From NCBI GenBank assembly GCA_016840125.1, contig JAEOSY010000322.1:44740-108739 (forward strand): 64,000 nucleotides of DNA, written 5' to 3'. Below the pieces are notes generated by a model. It was not told the origin of the DNA and did no database searches. It saw only the letters and a list, made by a program, of their open reading frames with translations. Positions within the stretch are counted from its first letter, which is position 1, and every line of letters starts with the position of its first letter. Below, piece by piece: positions 27,948 through 37,189 of this stretch. The DNA is from Candidatus Helarchaeota archaeon. Its GTDB lineage: Archaea; Asgardarchaeota; Lokiarchaeia; Helarchaeales; HEL-GB-A. The position numbers and the translations under genes are program-made.

Positions 27948-29495
27948 TCACCTTATTAAATTATTTTTCCTCAATTCTTGTTTGAGGGCTAGATACATCC
28001 CATTTTTTAAAATTTTAGTAATGTGATTTACCACAATGGAAACAAATTGGGAAAGTTGAGTTAAATCTCGTTCCCAAAGATTAGTATTTTGACATATTTT
28101 TCTAACTAGAGTTGTAATTGCCTCTTTATTAGAGGGATCAGTGGATTTCCAGATCTTATAGAAAAATACGAGGGATTCTGACTCGTCATTGTATTGGAAT
28201 TTTTCTGAGCCCCGAAGACCAATCCAGGTGGAATCGGACTTTTCTCGAATACGCATAAACATTATGAATGCGGCAAAGGCAAATGGTAAAAGAGCTGGGG
28301 GATTTTCGAACTTCTCATAATATCCCAATATCGAGGGGAGCACCCGCAAACGCATTTTTGAACTAGAATAAAGCGAAATATTTATCAACTTGTGTTCAAG
28401 AAAAGGGTTTCGAAAGCGTTCTATGATTGTATCTTTATATTTGAGTAAATCGCTTTCAGGCAGACCAACAAAAGGAATTACCTCTTTTTCGAGAGCGTTT
28501 TGTATGTACACGTTAATTAATGGATCTTCGATCGATTCTTTAACTAAATTTCTGCCAGAGAGGTAAGCAATGGGGACCATGGACGTATGGGCACCATTCA
28601 AAATTCGAACTTTGCGGAGAAAATAATTCTTGATGTTAGAAACGAATTGGACATTCAAGCCCGCTTGGTTGAAGGGAATTCGGGTTGAAAGGGAGTCATC
28701 AGCCTCAATGATCCAAGAATGATAGAGTTCCGTGAGGTTGAAAAATTTATCCTCGTAACCGAGTTCTCGCTGAAAATCTCCGAGTTCTTCTGGTTTTGGG
28801 AGGCCAGTAACAATACGGTCTACTATACATTTGTAAAATACATTTGCATTGTTTAACCATTTAACAAAGTTCTCTGGTAAGTTCCAATTCTTTGCCTGTT
28901 TAAGGACAAGGTTTTGCAGGATTTCACCGTTGTTTTCGATCAATTCCAAAGGAAAAATCATAAAACCTTTAGTATTATCGCCATCAAAAGAGTTGTAGCG
29001 ATGATAAAGAAGGGCGGTTAATTTGCCGGGGAAAGAAATAGGAGGATTTTTATCGATTCTATCTTGAGAATCGTAAACCAAACCCGCTTCAGTGGTATTG
29101 GAAGCTATTATCTCAAGGGAGGGGATTTCTGCCAATTTGAGAGTTTTTTGCCAGTTGGTCTTTGCGGCAACTGCTTCTTTTATTGAGGAAACGATTAAAT
29201 ATTCTTGGTGTTGGGCTCCATCTTTGAGTCCTCTCGAACAAACTGTATATAATCCATCTTGGGCATTAAGTAAGTCTGCTTTATCAGCTTTCCGAGGTTG
29301 AATGACGATGGTCCTACCATTGAAGAGTTGTTTGTGATTGGCAATTTCAATGAAATAATTAAGAAAGGCTCGGATGAACCGTCCTTCTCCAAACTGGAGG
29401 ACTTTAACAGGAAGATTCAAAAATTCCCTTTTTGGAAGGATTACATCAATTGTGGGTTTATATTCAGAGAGGACCATATTATTTAAGAGTTTCAA
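27948..29495 (-). CDS. uxaB: UxaB, tagaturonate (altronate) oxidoreductase
   Basis: This NAD-dependent long-chain mannitol-dehydrogenase-family enzyme interconverts tagaturonate and altronate. At 515 aa it compares with 483 in E. coli. Motifs run in register with E. coli UxaB: VLQFGEGRFIRAF, AQDGLYTVCSRGLK, SNTTEAGLVYDS, FPLELIENNGEILQ, RIVTGLPKPEELG, KVRILNGAHTSMVP (catalytic K-N-H) and RFRNPFLEHKL. The frame opens with TTG at 29495; ATG at 29477 is the likelier start. Together with KduI it indicates uronic-acid use, for example from pectin or glycan debris. Confidence 0.9.
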   Translation of the reverse strand: MKLLNNMVLSEYKPTIDVILPKREFLNLPVKVLQFGEGRFIRAFLNYFIEIANHKQLFNGRTIVIQPRKADKADLLNAQDGLYTVCSRGLKDGAQHQEYLIVSSIKEAVAAKTNWQKTLKLAEIPSLEIIASNTTEAGLVYDSQDRIDKNPPISFPGKLTALLYHRYNSFDGDNTKGFMIFPLELIENNGEILQNLVLKQAKNWNLPENFVKWLNNANVFYKCIVDRIVTGLPKPEELGDFQRELGYEDKFFNLTELYHSWIIEADDSLSTRIPFNQAGLNVQFVSNIKNYFLRKVRILNGAHTSMVPIAYLSGRNLVKESIEDPLINVYIQNALEKEVIPFVGLPESDLLKYKDTIIERFRNPFLEHKLINISLYSSSKMRLRVLPSILGYYEKFENPPALLPFAFAAFIMFMRIREKSDSTWIGLRGSEKFQYNDESESLVFFYKIWKSTDPSNKEAITTLVRKICQNTNLWERDLTQLSQFVSIVVNHITKILKNGMYLALKQELRKNNLIR

Positions 29496-29890
29496 AGTTG
29501 ATTGTCTCCAAGCAATACTTTTCTACATCAATTCTTCAATGTTTCGGAGTCCGCAAGATCGCCCACAAGTTAGCCTCACAAAATTTTTAGGAGTTATAAG
29601 AGGAAGAGTGCGGAAAATTCGAGCCATAACCGTATACCATGGCAATAAAGAAGATTTAGACATCATTTCTATATTATGAATTATATAATTAAAAATTATT
29701 AGCCTTTTCCAGATGGGATTAGAAGGATTCTATCAGAAAACAAAATTTATAATTTTAAAAAAGATTCATTAATCGTAAAAATAACAAACCAATTAATAAC
29801 TACAGCGGATGATTTGTGAGCTTTTTGATTGAGTGCTGTAAGAGTGATTCTTGGTCTTGGATCTGAAGTAGATAAGTGGAGAACTCCTAG
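29496..29890. other. 395-base divergent intergenic region (uxaB / Hdr supercluster)
   Basis: No gene is seen. It must hold the promoters for the minus-strand uxaB operon and the plus-strand Hdr supercluster. A TATA-like AATTTATAATTTTAAA lies near 29744-29760, giving a leader of over 100 bases before 29891. GTGGAG at 29876-29881 is the likely ribosome binding site for the first Hdr gene. A frame at 29374-29679 is mostly antisense to uxaB. Confidence 0.5.
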
Positions 29891-32800
29891 ATGGATAAGA
29901 AGAATGTCTTAGTAATCGGAGGTGGCGTGGCGGGAATTCAAGCTGCGTTAGATCTAGCGAATATGGGAGAGGAAGTTGTATTAATCGAGAGGGATCCGAG
30001 TATAGGAGGGCGAATGGCACAATTGGATAAGACGTTTCCGACGAATGACTGCTCTATTTGTATCCTTGCGCCGAAGATGGTCGAATGTGCAAGACATCCC
30101 AATATTATTCTCCATTCCTACACGGAAGTTGAGCAAGTAGAGCGAATTGATGACTATTTTCGAGTGAAACTTCGGCAGAAGCAACGATATGTTGATGAAA
30201 AGATATGTACTGGATGTGGAATTTGCTCAACTAATTGTCCCATTGAGGTACCAAATCAGTTTGATATGGATTTGCGAATGCGAAAAGCAATTTATATCCC
30301 ATTTCCACAAGCAGTACCAAATGTAGCTACAGTAGATCAAGATACCTGTATTGAGTGTCGGACATGTGAAAAGATGTGTCCAGCGGAGGCCATTGATTTA
30401 AATGCCTCTAGTGAAGGAGAAATTATCGAAATAACGGTTCATTCAATTTTAGTTTCGACCGGATATCAATTATTTGACCCCTCAAATATTACACAATTTG
30501 GCTATGGGCGATATCCGAATGTTTTAACTTCTTTGGAATTTGAACGGCTTATGTGCGCTTCGGGACCTACGGGCGGACGAATACTTCGCCTCTCTGATGG
30601 GAAAGAACCACTTTCAATTACTTTCATCCAATGTGTCGGCTCAAGATCAGAAAAATATCAACCTTATTGCTCTCGCGTGTGTTGCATGTACGCGACGAAG
30701 GAAGCAATTATCACGAAAGAACACGATCCGAACATTGACATCACGATTCTATACAATGATCTCCGAACGTATGGGAAGGGTTTCTTTGAGTATTCGGAGC
30801 GGGCTCGGCACGATTACGGTGTAAATTATATAAACGCGATTCCTCAACTAATTGAAGAAGATCCAGAAACCAAAAAATTGCAGCTTTCTTTTGAAAACCC
30901 AAATACAGGATTAATGGAAGATAAGAATGCAGATTTGATAATTCTCTGTCCAGCGATCATTCCGAATGAGAGGGCGGGTGAATTAGCGGAGAAGCTGGGG
31001 ATAGCCTTAAATAGTAACGGGTTTTTCAAATCACGTGATGAATTCCAAGCCATAGAAACGGATGTTCCAGGCATCTTTCTTATTGGAGCCTGTAGCGGAC
31101 CGAAAGACATCCCAGAGTCAGTAGCTGAGGCTAGTGCGGGGGCGTTGAAAGCTATCCTTCAAAGAACTGAAAAGCTAGAGCCCAAAAAGTTTGACGTCGC
31201 CCCAGAAGAGCAAAAAGAAATTGATAAAATACCTCGTATAGGAGTTTTTGTCTGCCATTGTGGCACCAATATTGGCGGGTTCGTGAATGTATCCGAAGTA
31301 GTTGAATACGTCCGCACGCTACCAAATATAGCATTTGTAGAAGACACCCTATACACCTGCTCTGAAGATTCTCAAGTCGTCATAAAGGAAGCTATAAAGG
31401 AGCATAACCTAAATAGAGTAATTGTCGCATCATGCACTCCGCGAACGCATGAGCCCTTGTTTCGAGCAACATGTTCGGAGGCAGGGTTAAATCAATACTT
31501 GTTTGAAATGGCAAACATACGTGAACAGGTCTCTTGGGTTCATATGAGAGAACCTGAACAGGCGACTAATAAAGCAAAAGATCTTATCAGGATGGCAATT
31601 CAAAGAGCAATTTATCTTGAACCACAAGAGAATATTCGGACAGAAGTTATTCCAGCTGCGTTAATTATTGGGGGAGGAGTAGGGGGAATGACCGCGGCAC
31701 TAGATATCGCGAAAAGAGGGTTTCAAGTTCATCTCTTAGAACGCCAAGAGGAGTTAGGGGGATTACTCAAACATCAACACATTTTAACCCAAGAAGAAAA
31801 ACCTGCATCTGAAGTAATTACTCCACTAATTAATCAAATCGAATCAGAATCCCATGTCGAAATTATCACAGCAACTCATATCACAGAAATCTCCGGGTCA
31901 ATTGGGGATTTCAAAGTAGAATTTGAGAATGAAAAAGGAAAGAGAACGATGAATATTGGGGTTATCATCGTTGCTCTGGGTGCCGAGGAATTAAAACCCA
32001 CTGGATTATATGGGTATGGTGACCATCCAAAGGTAAAAACCCTTATGGAGTATGAAAAAATATTAAGGGAGAAGCAAATAGAAAGAAACGATGTTATTAC
32101 TATGATCTTGTGCGCTGGGGGGCGCGAGCCGGATGGAATCACCTACTGTTCTGCAATTTGCTGTTTAAATGCTCTAAATAATGCAATTTTAACTAAAAAA
32201 GATTATCCTGATATTGAAGTTAATATTTTATATCGAGATATAACAGTTACTGGAGATAATGAGCTGTTATATCGAACAGCGAGAGAAATGGGAGTCATGT
32301 TTATTAAATATGAAAGAGAGAAAAAGCCAGTTGTAGAGAATTTGGAAAATAGGATTAAGCTGAGGGTAAATAATATACTGAATAATCGAGATATAAATAT
32401 TGAAACAGATTGGTTAGTTCTGGCATCGCCACTTATACCGCCGAAGGAAGTTGATTCAATCTCTAAATTATTGAAAGTACCACTTTCAGAAAGTGGATTT
32501 TTCCTCGAGGCGCATGTGAAGCATCGCCCATTAGATTTTGCGACAGATGGTATCTTTTTATGCGGGACATGCCATAGTCCCAAATCAATTTCCGAAACCA
32601 TCTCGCAGGCGCATGGGGCTGCCGCCAGAGCGCTTATTCCTTTATTAAATAAGGTTGTCGAAAGCGATGCCCTAGTTGCTTATGCAGATCCTGAAACGTG
32701 TGTCGGTTGTGAAATTTGTGAGTTGAATTGCCCGTATGGGGCTGCTAGCCTTGTTGAGATTGAGGAAAATGTGTTTAAATCACAAATTAATCCGTCAATT

Positions 32801-33307
32801 TGTAAAGGTTGTGGAGTGTGTGCAGCTGGCTGCCCAGTAAATGCAATAACGTTGAAAAATTTTGAGGATATCCAAATAAATGCGATGATCAGGAGTGGCT
32901 TAGAAGGGCAGGATGTGGCTGAACCGAAAATCATTGTCTTTCTCTGTAATTGGTGCTCGTATGCGGGTGCAGATAATGCAGGTGTAAGCCGATTTCAATA
33001 TCCCCCTAATATTCGATCAATCAGAGTAATGTGTAGTGGGAGAGTTTCGATTAACCATATGTTGAATGCATTACTCTATGGCGCTGATGGGGTATTAGTA
33101 AGTGGATGTCATCTAGGTGATTGCCATTACATCTCAGGTAATTATAAGACGGAGAGGCGAGTGAAACTTGCTAAAGAACTCCTCAAAATGGGCGGGATTG
33201 ATGATCGTCGCATACGATTAGAATGGATCTCTGCCAGTGAGGGGAATAAATTCGCGGAGGTAGTTAAGAAATTTGTGGAGGAAATCAAAGCCTTAAGATC
33301 AAAATAA
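29891..33307 (+). CDS. hdrA: HdrA-HdrA'-ferredoxin-MvhD fusion, first gene of the supercluster
   Basis: This 1138-aa protein has the same domain order as the one at 20961-24479. Seen are [12 protein letters not shown] near residue 6, [20 protein letters not shown], 4Fe-4S motifs [12 protein letters not shown] (near 105) and [12 protein letters not shown] (near 155), the HdrA N-terminal domain [14 protein letters not shown] (near 450), a second Rossmann fold [12 protein letters not shown] (near 590), ferredoxin motifs [12 protein letters not shown] (936) and [12 protein letters not shown] (971), and MvhD with GCHLGDCHY (near 1072). The close identity to the metVF-linked copy points to duplication within this genome. 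Likely role: electron-bifurcating core that accepts electrons through MvhD and delivers them to HdrBC and ferredoxin. The next gene starts 19 bases on. Confidence 0.9.
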   Translation: MDKKNVLVIGGGVAGIQAALDLANMGEEVVLIERDPSIGGRMAQLDKTFPTNDCSICILAPKMVECARHPNIILHSYTEVEQVERIDDYFRVKLRQKQRYVDEKICTGCGICSTNCPIEVPNQFDMDLRMRKAIYIPFPQAVPNVATVDQDTCIECRTCEKMCPAEAIDLNASSEGEIIEITVHSILVSTGYQLFDPSNITQFGYGRYPNVLTSLEFERLMCASGPTGGRILRLSDGKEPLSITFIQCVGSRSEKYQPYCSRVCCMYATKEAIITKEHDPNIDITILYNDLRTYGKGFFEYSERARHDYGVNYINAIPQLIEEDPETKKLQLSFENPNTGLMEDKNADLIILCPAIIPNERAGELAEKLGIALNSNGFFKSRDEFQAIETDVPGIFLIGACSGPKDIPESVAEASAGALKAILQRTEKLEPKKFDVAPEEQKEIDKIPRIGVFVCHCGTNIGGFVNVSEVVEYVRTLPNIAFVEDTLYTCSEDSQVVIKEAIKEHNLNRVIVASCTPRTHEPLFRATCSEAGLNQYLFEMANIREQVSWVHMREPEQATNKAKDLIRMAIQRAIYLEPQENIRTEVIPAALIIGGGVGGMTAALDIAKRGFQVHLLERQEELGGLLKHQHILTQEEKPASEVITPLINQIESESHVEIITATHITEISGSIGDFKVEFENEKGKRTMNIGVIIVALGAEELKPTGLYGYGDHPKVKTLMEYEKILREKQIERNDVITMILCAGGREPDGITYCSAICCLNALNNAILTKKDYPDIEVNILYRDITVTGDNELLYRTAREMGVMFIKYEREKKPVVENLENRIKLRVNNILNNRDINIETDWLVLASPLIPPKEVDSISKLLKVPLSESGFFLEAHVKHRPLDFATDGIFLCGTCHSPKSISETISQAHGAAARALIPLLNKVVESDALVAYADPETCVGCEICELNCPYGAASLVEIEENVFKSQINPSICKGCGVCAAGCPVNAITLKNFEDIQINAMIRSGLEGQDVAEPKIIVFLCNWCSYAGADNAGVSRFQYPPNIRSIRVMCSGRVSINHMLNALLYGADGVLVSGCHLGDCHYISGNYKTERRVKLAKELLKMGGIDDRRIRLEWISASEGNKFAEVVKKFVEEIKALRSK

Positions 33308-33325
33308 TAGGTGTGAGAAAGAAAG

Positions 33326-36300
33326 TTGGTTGCAAACGATAGTTCGAATGAAATTTGTATCATCGGTGCTGGAATCGGTGGCATGGATTGCGCACTAGAT
33401 CTAGCGGAGGCAGGGTATAAAGTTCATTTATTGGATACACAGCAGACAATTGGCGGGAAATATGCCCAGATCTATAAAATTTTCCCGTACGACGAATGTA
33501 GTGCGTGTGTGTTAACCCCAAAAATGTGTTCGATTGGAAATCATCCTAATATTGCAATAATTACGCTCGTTGAGGTAGAGGAAATTAGAGGATCTCAAGG
33601 CGATTTCTATGTCAGAATCTTAAAGAAGCCACGGTTTGTCGATGAGTCGAAATGTACGGGTTGCCAGAAATGCATCCAAACATGTCCAGTGGAGATGTAT
33701 TCAAAATATGATATTAAATTAGGATTACGTTCCGCCATTTATCTAGATTTCCCACAACAAATTCCATTAGTGACAACAATTAACAAGGATCACTGTATCG
33801 AATGTGGAATGTGTGAGAAAGTATGCCCTGTGGGAGCAATTAATTATAATATGACCCCGGAAATATTTGAATTACATGTAGGATCCATCATTATCGCTAC
33901 TGGGTTTGATGAATTCGATCCATCTATCAAGGAAGAATATGGTTACGGGGTTTACGAGAATGTTATTACGTCTCTGACGTATGAACGGTTCACCCATCCA
34001 ACGGGTCCGGTAGAAGGAGAAATAATTCGGCCCAGTGATGGGAAACGTCCTCAGCGAGTGGTATTTATTAATTGTGTGGGTGCCCGAGACGATCAAATTG
34101 GGCATTTGTATTGTAATAAAGTCTGTTGTATGTTTTCCATGAAAAATGCGCGTTTTCTCCGGATGCACGAACCAGAGGCTGAGATTTTCATTTGTTACAT
34201 TGATATTCGGGCAGCAGGTAAAAGATTTGAAGGGTACTTTAGGACTACAATGGAACAGTACGGGGTTAACTTTGTTCGAGGTAGAGTGTCGGAAATCCAA
34301 GAAGATCCAGAAACTAAGAATTTAACAGTAAGATTAGAAAATACAGAAATTGATGAACCTCAAACCCTTGAAAATGTTGATTTAGTGGTGCTAAATTGTG
34401 CCTTTATTCCCTCAAAGACCTCAGGCAAGATTATAGACATGTTAGATCTACCATTAGGGGAGGATAATTTCGTAAAAGAGGCACATCCTAATATTGCGTC
34501 TCTTGAGACGATAATTCCGGGTATTTACTTAGTGGGAGTGGTACACGGACCCCGCGACGGGGCAGATACAATTATCGAAGCAAAAGCAGCAGCCTCTGCA
34601 TCTACTTCAGATCTTCTTCCACCTACTCATTTTATCGAAAAACCAAAAATTAAGGATATTGCTGCGTCCGAGGAACCGAGAGTAGGGGTTTTCGTGTGTC
34701 ATTGTGGAGGTATTATATCAAGTGTTGTAGATGTGAAGAGCGTATCTGAAGAGATATCAAAACTGCCAAATGTAAAATTTGCCACAGATTACCTTTTTAT
34801 GTGTTCAAGCCCAGGGCAAGAATTAATTAAAGAAAAAATCCGAGAGCATAATTTAAATAGGGTTGTTGTAGCATCATGCACGCCAATGGTACATGAAAAA
34901 ACGTTTCGCGATTGTGTGGAATCTGAGGGATTATCCCGATACTATTTTGCGGGGCCAATTAATATAAGAGAACAATGTGCGATGGTGCATCATTCACATC
35001 CAAATGAAGCTACTGATAAAGCGTTGGATTTAGTCCATGGAGGAGTAGGGAGGGTATGCGGCTTGGAAGTCGTACCCATAATGGATATTAAAGTCAAGCC
35101 GAGCGTCCTTATTCTTGGAGGAGGAATCGCAGGAATAAATGCAGCGATTGATCTGGCAAAAAAGAACTTGAAAGTAATTATTGTTGAAAGAGAGTCGAAA
35201 ATAGGAGGAAGGTTAAATCATTTATATAAGTTATTCCCTTCGGGTGAATTAGCAGAAGATCTTTTAGCAAAAAAGGTAGAAGAATTAAAGAAATATGATA
35301 AGATAAAGGTCTTTACCTCAACTGAAGTTATGAAATTGGATGGTTATATTGGAAATTTTACTGTCACTTTAAATAATAGTGGAAACTCGAAAGAAATTGA
35401 TGTAGGGACCATAATTATTGCCATTGGAACACAAGTTTATCAACCAGAAGGAGGGGAATATGAATATGCTAAAAATGAAAAAGTTCTCACTTCACTGGAA
35501 TTTGAAGAAAAAATAAAAGCTGGAGAGATAAAAGACTTAAATAACGTCGCATTTATTCAGTGTGTGGGTTCAAGAGCTTATCCGGGAGAAAGAGGGAATT
35601 TACACTGTTCACGTGTGTGTTGTAATGTTACAATAATGTTATCGGAAGTAATTAAAGAGAAAAATCCTTCGGCTAATATTTTTGTTTTATTTAAAGAGCA
35701 TTTTCGAGCTTTTGGGAGATATATGGAAGAAAATTTTATTAAAATCCAACGGCAAGGGGTAAAATTCGTTCGTTGGGATAGAAATAGAAGTCCCCAAGTG
35801 GAATTAGATGAGAATTCTGGGAAAGTGACTATTGAAGTTTTTGATACATTCTCCCAAACGTTATTATCATTACCTGTAGACTATCTTGTCCTCTCAGTTG
35901 GACAAGAGGGGGCAGCTGGAATAGGAAAATTATGTGAGATCTTTGGAATTACTCGCTCCGAAGATGGTTTTGTAGAAGAGTTGCATTTAAAGTTTAAACC
36001 AGTGGAGACACGAGTGCCCGGTATTTATACGTGTGCTTCGTTTCCGAAAGATATTGCTGATTCAATTGCCGCAGCACGTGGATGTGCGAGTATGGTGGCA
36101 ATTCAGCAAAAAGGAATTGAATTAGAATTAATAACTGCGGAGGTTGATGAAGAACTCTGTGTTGGGTGTGGATTATGTGAATCTTTGTGTCCGTATGGAG
36201 CAATCTCTATGGTTGAAATGAATCCTTTAAAGACTATTTCTCAAACTACTGACGTACAATGTCAGGGGTGTGGTATTTGTGTAGCCTCATGCCCCATTGG

Positions 36301-36370
36301 CGCACGTGATCTCAGGTGGTGGAGAAATGAACAAATCCTAGCTCAAATTGATGAGATCTTAAAAAGTTAA
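33326..36370 (+). CDS. hdrA: HdrA-HdrA'-ferredoxin protein lacking the MvhD tail
   Basis: This 1014-aa tandem HdrA ends after the ferredoxin pair; the missing MvhD domain is the next gene. Seen are IIGAGIGGMDCA (near residue 9), GGKYAQIYKIFPYDECSACV, CTGCQKCIQTCP (110), CIECGMCEKVCP (156), HdrA N-terminal domain [14 protein letters not shown] (453), second Rossmann fold ILGGGIAGINAA (593), CVGCGLCESLCP (945) and CQGCGICVASCP (979). The flavin-proximal segment differs from the other copies (KIFPYDECSACVLTP instead of [15 protein letters not shown]), suggesting a different redox tuning or partner. The start is TTG at 33326. The Sec-containing mvhD follows 4 bases after the stop. Confidence 0.9.
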   Translation: MVANDSSNEICIIGAGIGGMDCALDLAEAGYKVHLLDTQQTIGGKYAQIYKIFPYDECSACVLTPKMCSIGNHPNIAIITLVEVEEIRGSQGDFYVRILKKPRFVDESKCTGCQKCIQTCPVEMYSKYDIKLGLRSAIYLDFPQQIPLVTTINKDHCIECGMCEKVCPVGAINYNMTPEIFELHVGSIIIATGFDEFDPSIKEEYGYGVYENVITSLTYERFTHPTGPVEGEIIRPSDGKRPQRVVFINCVGARDDQIGHLYCNKVCCMFSMKNARFLRMHEPEAEIFICYIDIRAAGKRFEGYFRTTMEQYGVNFVRGRVSEIQEDPETKNLTVRLENTEIDEPQTLENVDLVVLNCAFIPSKTSGKIIDMLDLPLGEDNFVKEAHPNIASLETIIPGIYLVGVVHGPRDGADTIIEAKAAASASTSDLLPPTHFIEKPKIKDIAASEEPRVGVFVCHCGGIISSVVDVKSVSEEISKLPNVKFATDYLFMCSSPGQELIKEKIREHNLNRVVVASCTPMVHEKTFRDCVESEGLSRYYFAGPINIREQCAMVHHSHPNEATDKALDLVHGGVGRVCGLEVVPIMDIKVKPSVLILGGGIAGINAAIDLAKKNLKVIIVERESKIGGRLNHLYKLFPSGELAEDLLAKKVEELKKYDKIKVFTSTEVMKLDGYIGNFTVTLNNSGNSKEIDVGTIIIAIGTQVYQPEGGEYEYAKNEKVLTSLEFEEKIKAGEIKDLNNVAFIQCVGSRAYPGERGNLHCSRVCCNVTIMLSEVIKEKNPSANIFVLFKEHFRAFGRYMEENFIKIQRQGVKFVRWDRNRSPQVELDENSGKVTIEVFDTFSQTLLSLPVDYLVLSVGQEGAAGIGKLCEIFGITRSEDGFVEELHLKFKPVETRVPGIYTCASFPKDIADSIAAARGCASMVAIQQKGIELELITAEVDEELCVGCGLCESLCPYGAISMVEMNPLKTISQTTDVQCQGCGICVASCPIGARDLRWWRNEQILAQIDEILKS

Positions 36371-36374
36371 AGGG

Positions 36375-36794
36375 ATGGAAATAAAAATGTCTGAAAAGTC
36401 AGTGAAAATATTGATGTTTGCGTGCATGCAGTGTGGTTACGCCGCAGCTGATTTAGCAGGAGTGTTGAAAATACAATATAATCCAAGTGTTCGAATTGTC
36501 AGGGTGCCATGTACCGGCAGAGTAGATATAACGCATATCTTGCATGGGCTAATAGATGGCGCAGACGCAGTTCTATGTGCGGGGTGACATCCAGGTGATT
36601 GTGCTCACAAGACAGGCAACTTTGCATGTGAACGGCGAGTTAAATTTGCACAGGAGCTCTTGAAAAATATGGGAATAGATGAAAGACGAGTGCAAATGCA
36701 TCATGTGTCGGCAGCAGAGGCCACTAAATTAGCAGCGATTATTGATACTATATGTGCAGACATAATTGAATTAAATAAAAAAGAAAGAAGCTGA
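36375..36794 (+). CDS. mvhD: Selenocysteine-containing MvhD/VhuD (TGA read as Sec)
   Basis: Reading through TGA at 36585-36587 gives a complete 139-residue MvhD ending at TGA 36792-36794. The TGA sits where the paralogues have the second-motif cysteine: CAG-U-HPGDCAH here against GGCHIGDCHY and [10 protein letters not shown]. Downstream residues continue the family exactly (TGNFACERRVKFAQELLKNM, GIDERRVQMHHVSAAEATKLA). The other MvhD ligands FACMQCGY and PCTGRVD are present. VhuD of methanococci and MvhD-type proteins of Lokiarchaeota are known selenoproteins, so Sec decoding is far likelier than a nonsense mutation. The product should transfer electrons between an oxidoreductase and the preceding HdrA protein. 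Annotation tools would truncate it at residue 70. ATG 36387 is an alternative start. A candidate SECIS follows. Confidence 0.88.
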
Positions 36795-36865
36795 AGGGGT
36801 GTGGAATGATCTTTAAGAAAAAATTGAGTCTTATAGAAACCACTCGAAACGCAACGAGAGCCCCT
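36795..36865 (+). promoter_or_regulatory. Candidate SECIS element in the mvhD 3' UTR
   Basis: The 97-base gap after the Sec-mvhD stop can fold into a layered hairpin. AGGGGT (36795-36800) pairs with GCCCCT (36860-36865), GTGG (36801-36804) with CCAC (36840-36843), and TCTTTAAG (36810-36817) with CTTATAGA (36830-36837, one mismatch). An ATGA lies in the 5' internal loop (36806-36809) and the apical loop starts with six A residues (36818-36823). These resemble the eukaryote-like SECIS signals reported for Lokiarchaeota, although the 3' GA partner is not in ideal register. Folded by eye only. Confidence 0.5.
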
Positions 36866-36891
36866 ACTAAAAAATAAAGTGTGATCAAAAA

Positions 36892-37173
36892 GTGGAAACA
36901 AATTCAAAGAAGAAATTAGAACAAGTCCTTCGAGAATTAGAAGGATCTGAATCAAACGACTGGAAAAAAATAATAGAACAAAATAAGGATGCGTTTGAAA
37001 AAATAAAAAATGAGATTAGGAAAAAACAGAAGGAATTAACAAATTTAGTATCAAAAAGAAATACGTTAAGAATTACTAATGAGGAATTTGAAACTCAAAC
37101 TGCAAAAATCCAGCAAGATTTGTATGATTTAGAAGCAAAAATTTTGAAATTGCGTCTTCAAAATAGGAAATGA
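36892..37173 (+). CDS. Small coiled-coil protein inside the Hdr supercluster
   Basis: The protein has 93 aa, is highly charged and almost entirely predicted helix or coiled coil (KKLEQVLRELEGSE, KIQQDLYDLEAKILKLRLQ). There is no cysteine, membrane segment or known domain. The start is GTG at 36892; the gene lies between the SECIS-bearing gap and the next HdrA gene, 16 bases upstream of it. A structural or assembly role for the Hdr complex is inferred from position only. The short length and biased composition leave some doubt. Confidence 0.6.
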   Translation: METNSKKKLEQVLRELEGSESNDWKKIIEQNKDAFEKIKNEIRKKQKELTNLVSKRNTLRITNEEFETQTAKIQQDLYDLEAKILKLRLQNRK

Positions 37174-37189
37174 TTGGTGAATTAGAGAT

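Noticed and set aside
29374..29679. 101-aa plus-strand open frame reaching into the uxaB/Hdr spacer
   Set aside because: More than a third is antisense to uxaB, and it has no family features or ribosome binding site.
36375..36587. 70-aa MvhD pseudogene or truncated gene
   Set aside because: The frame continues in perfect MvhD register after the TGA, which sits on a conserved cysteine known to be Sec in relatives. Read-through is the better explanation.
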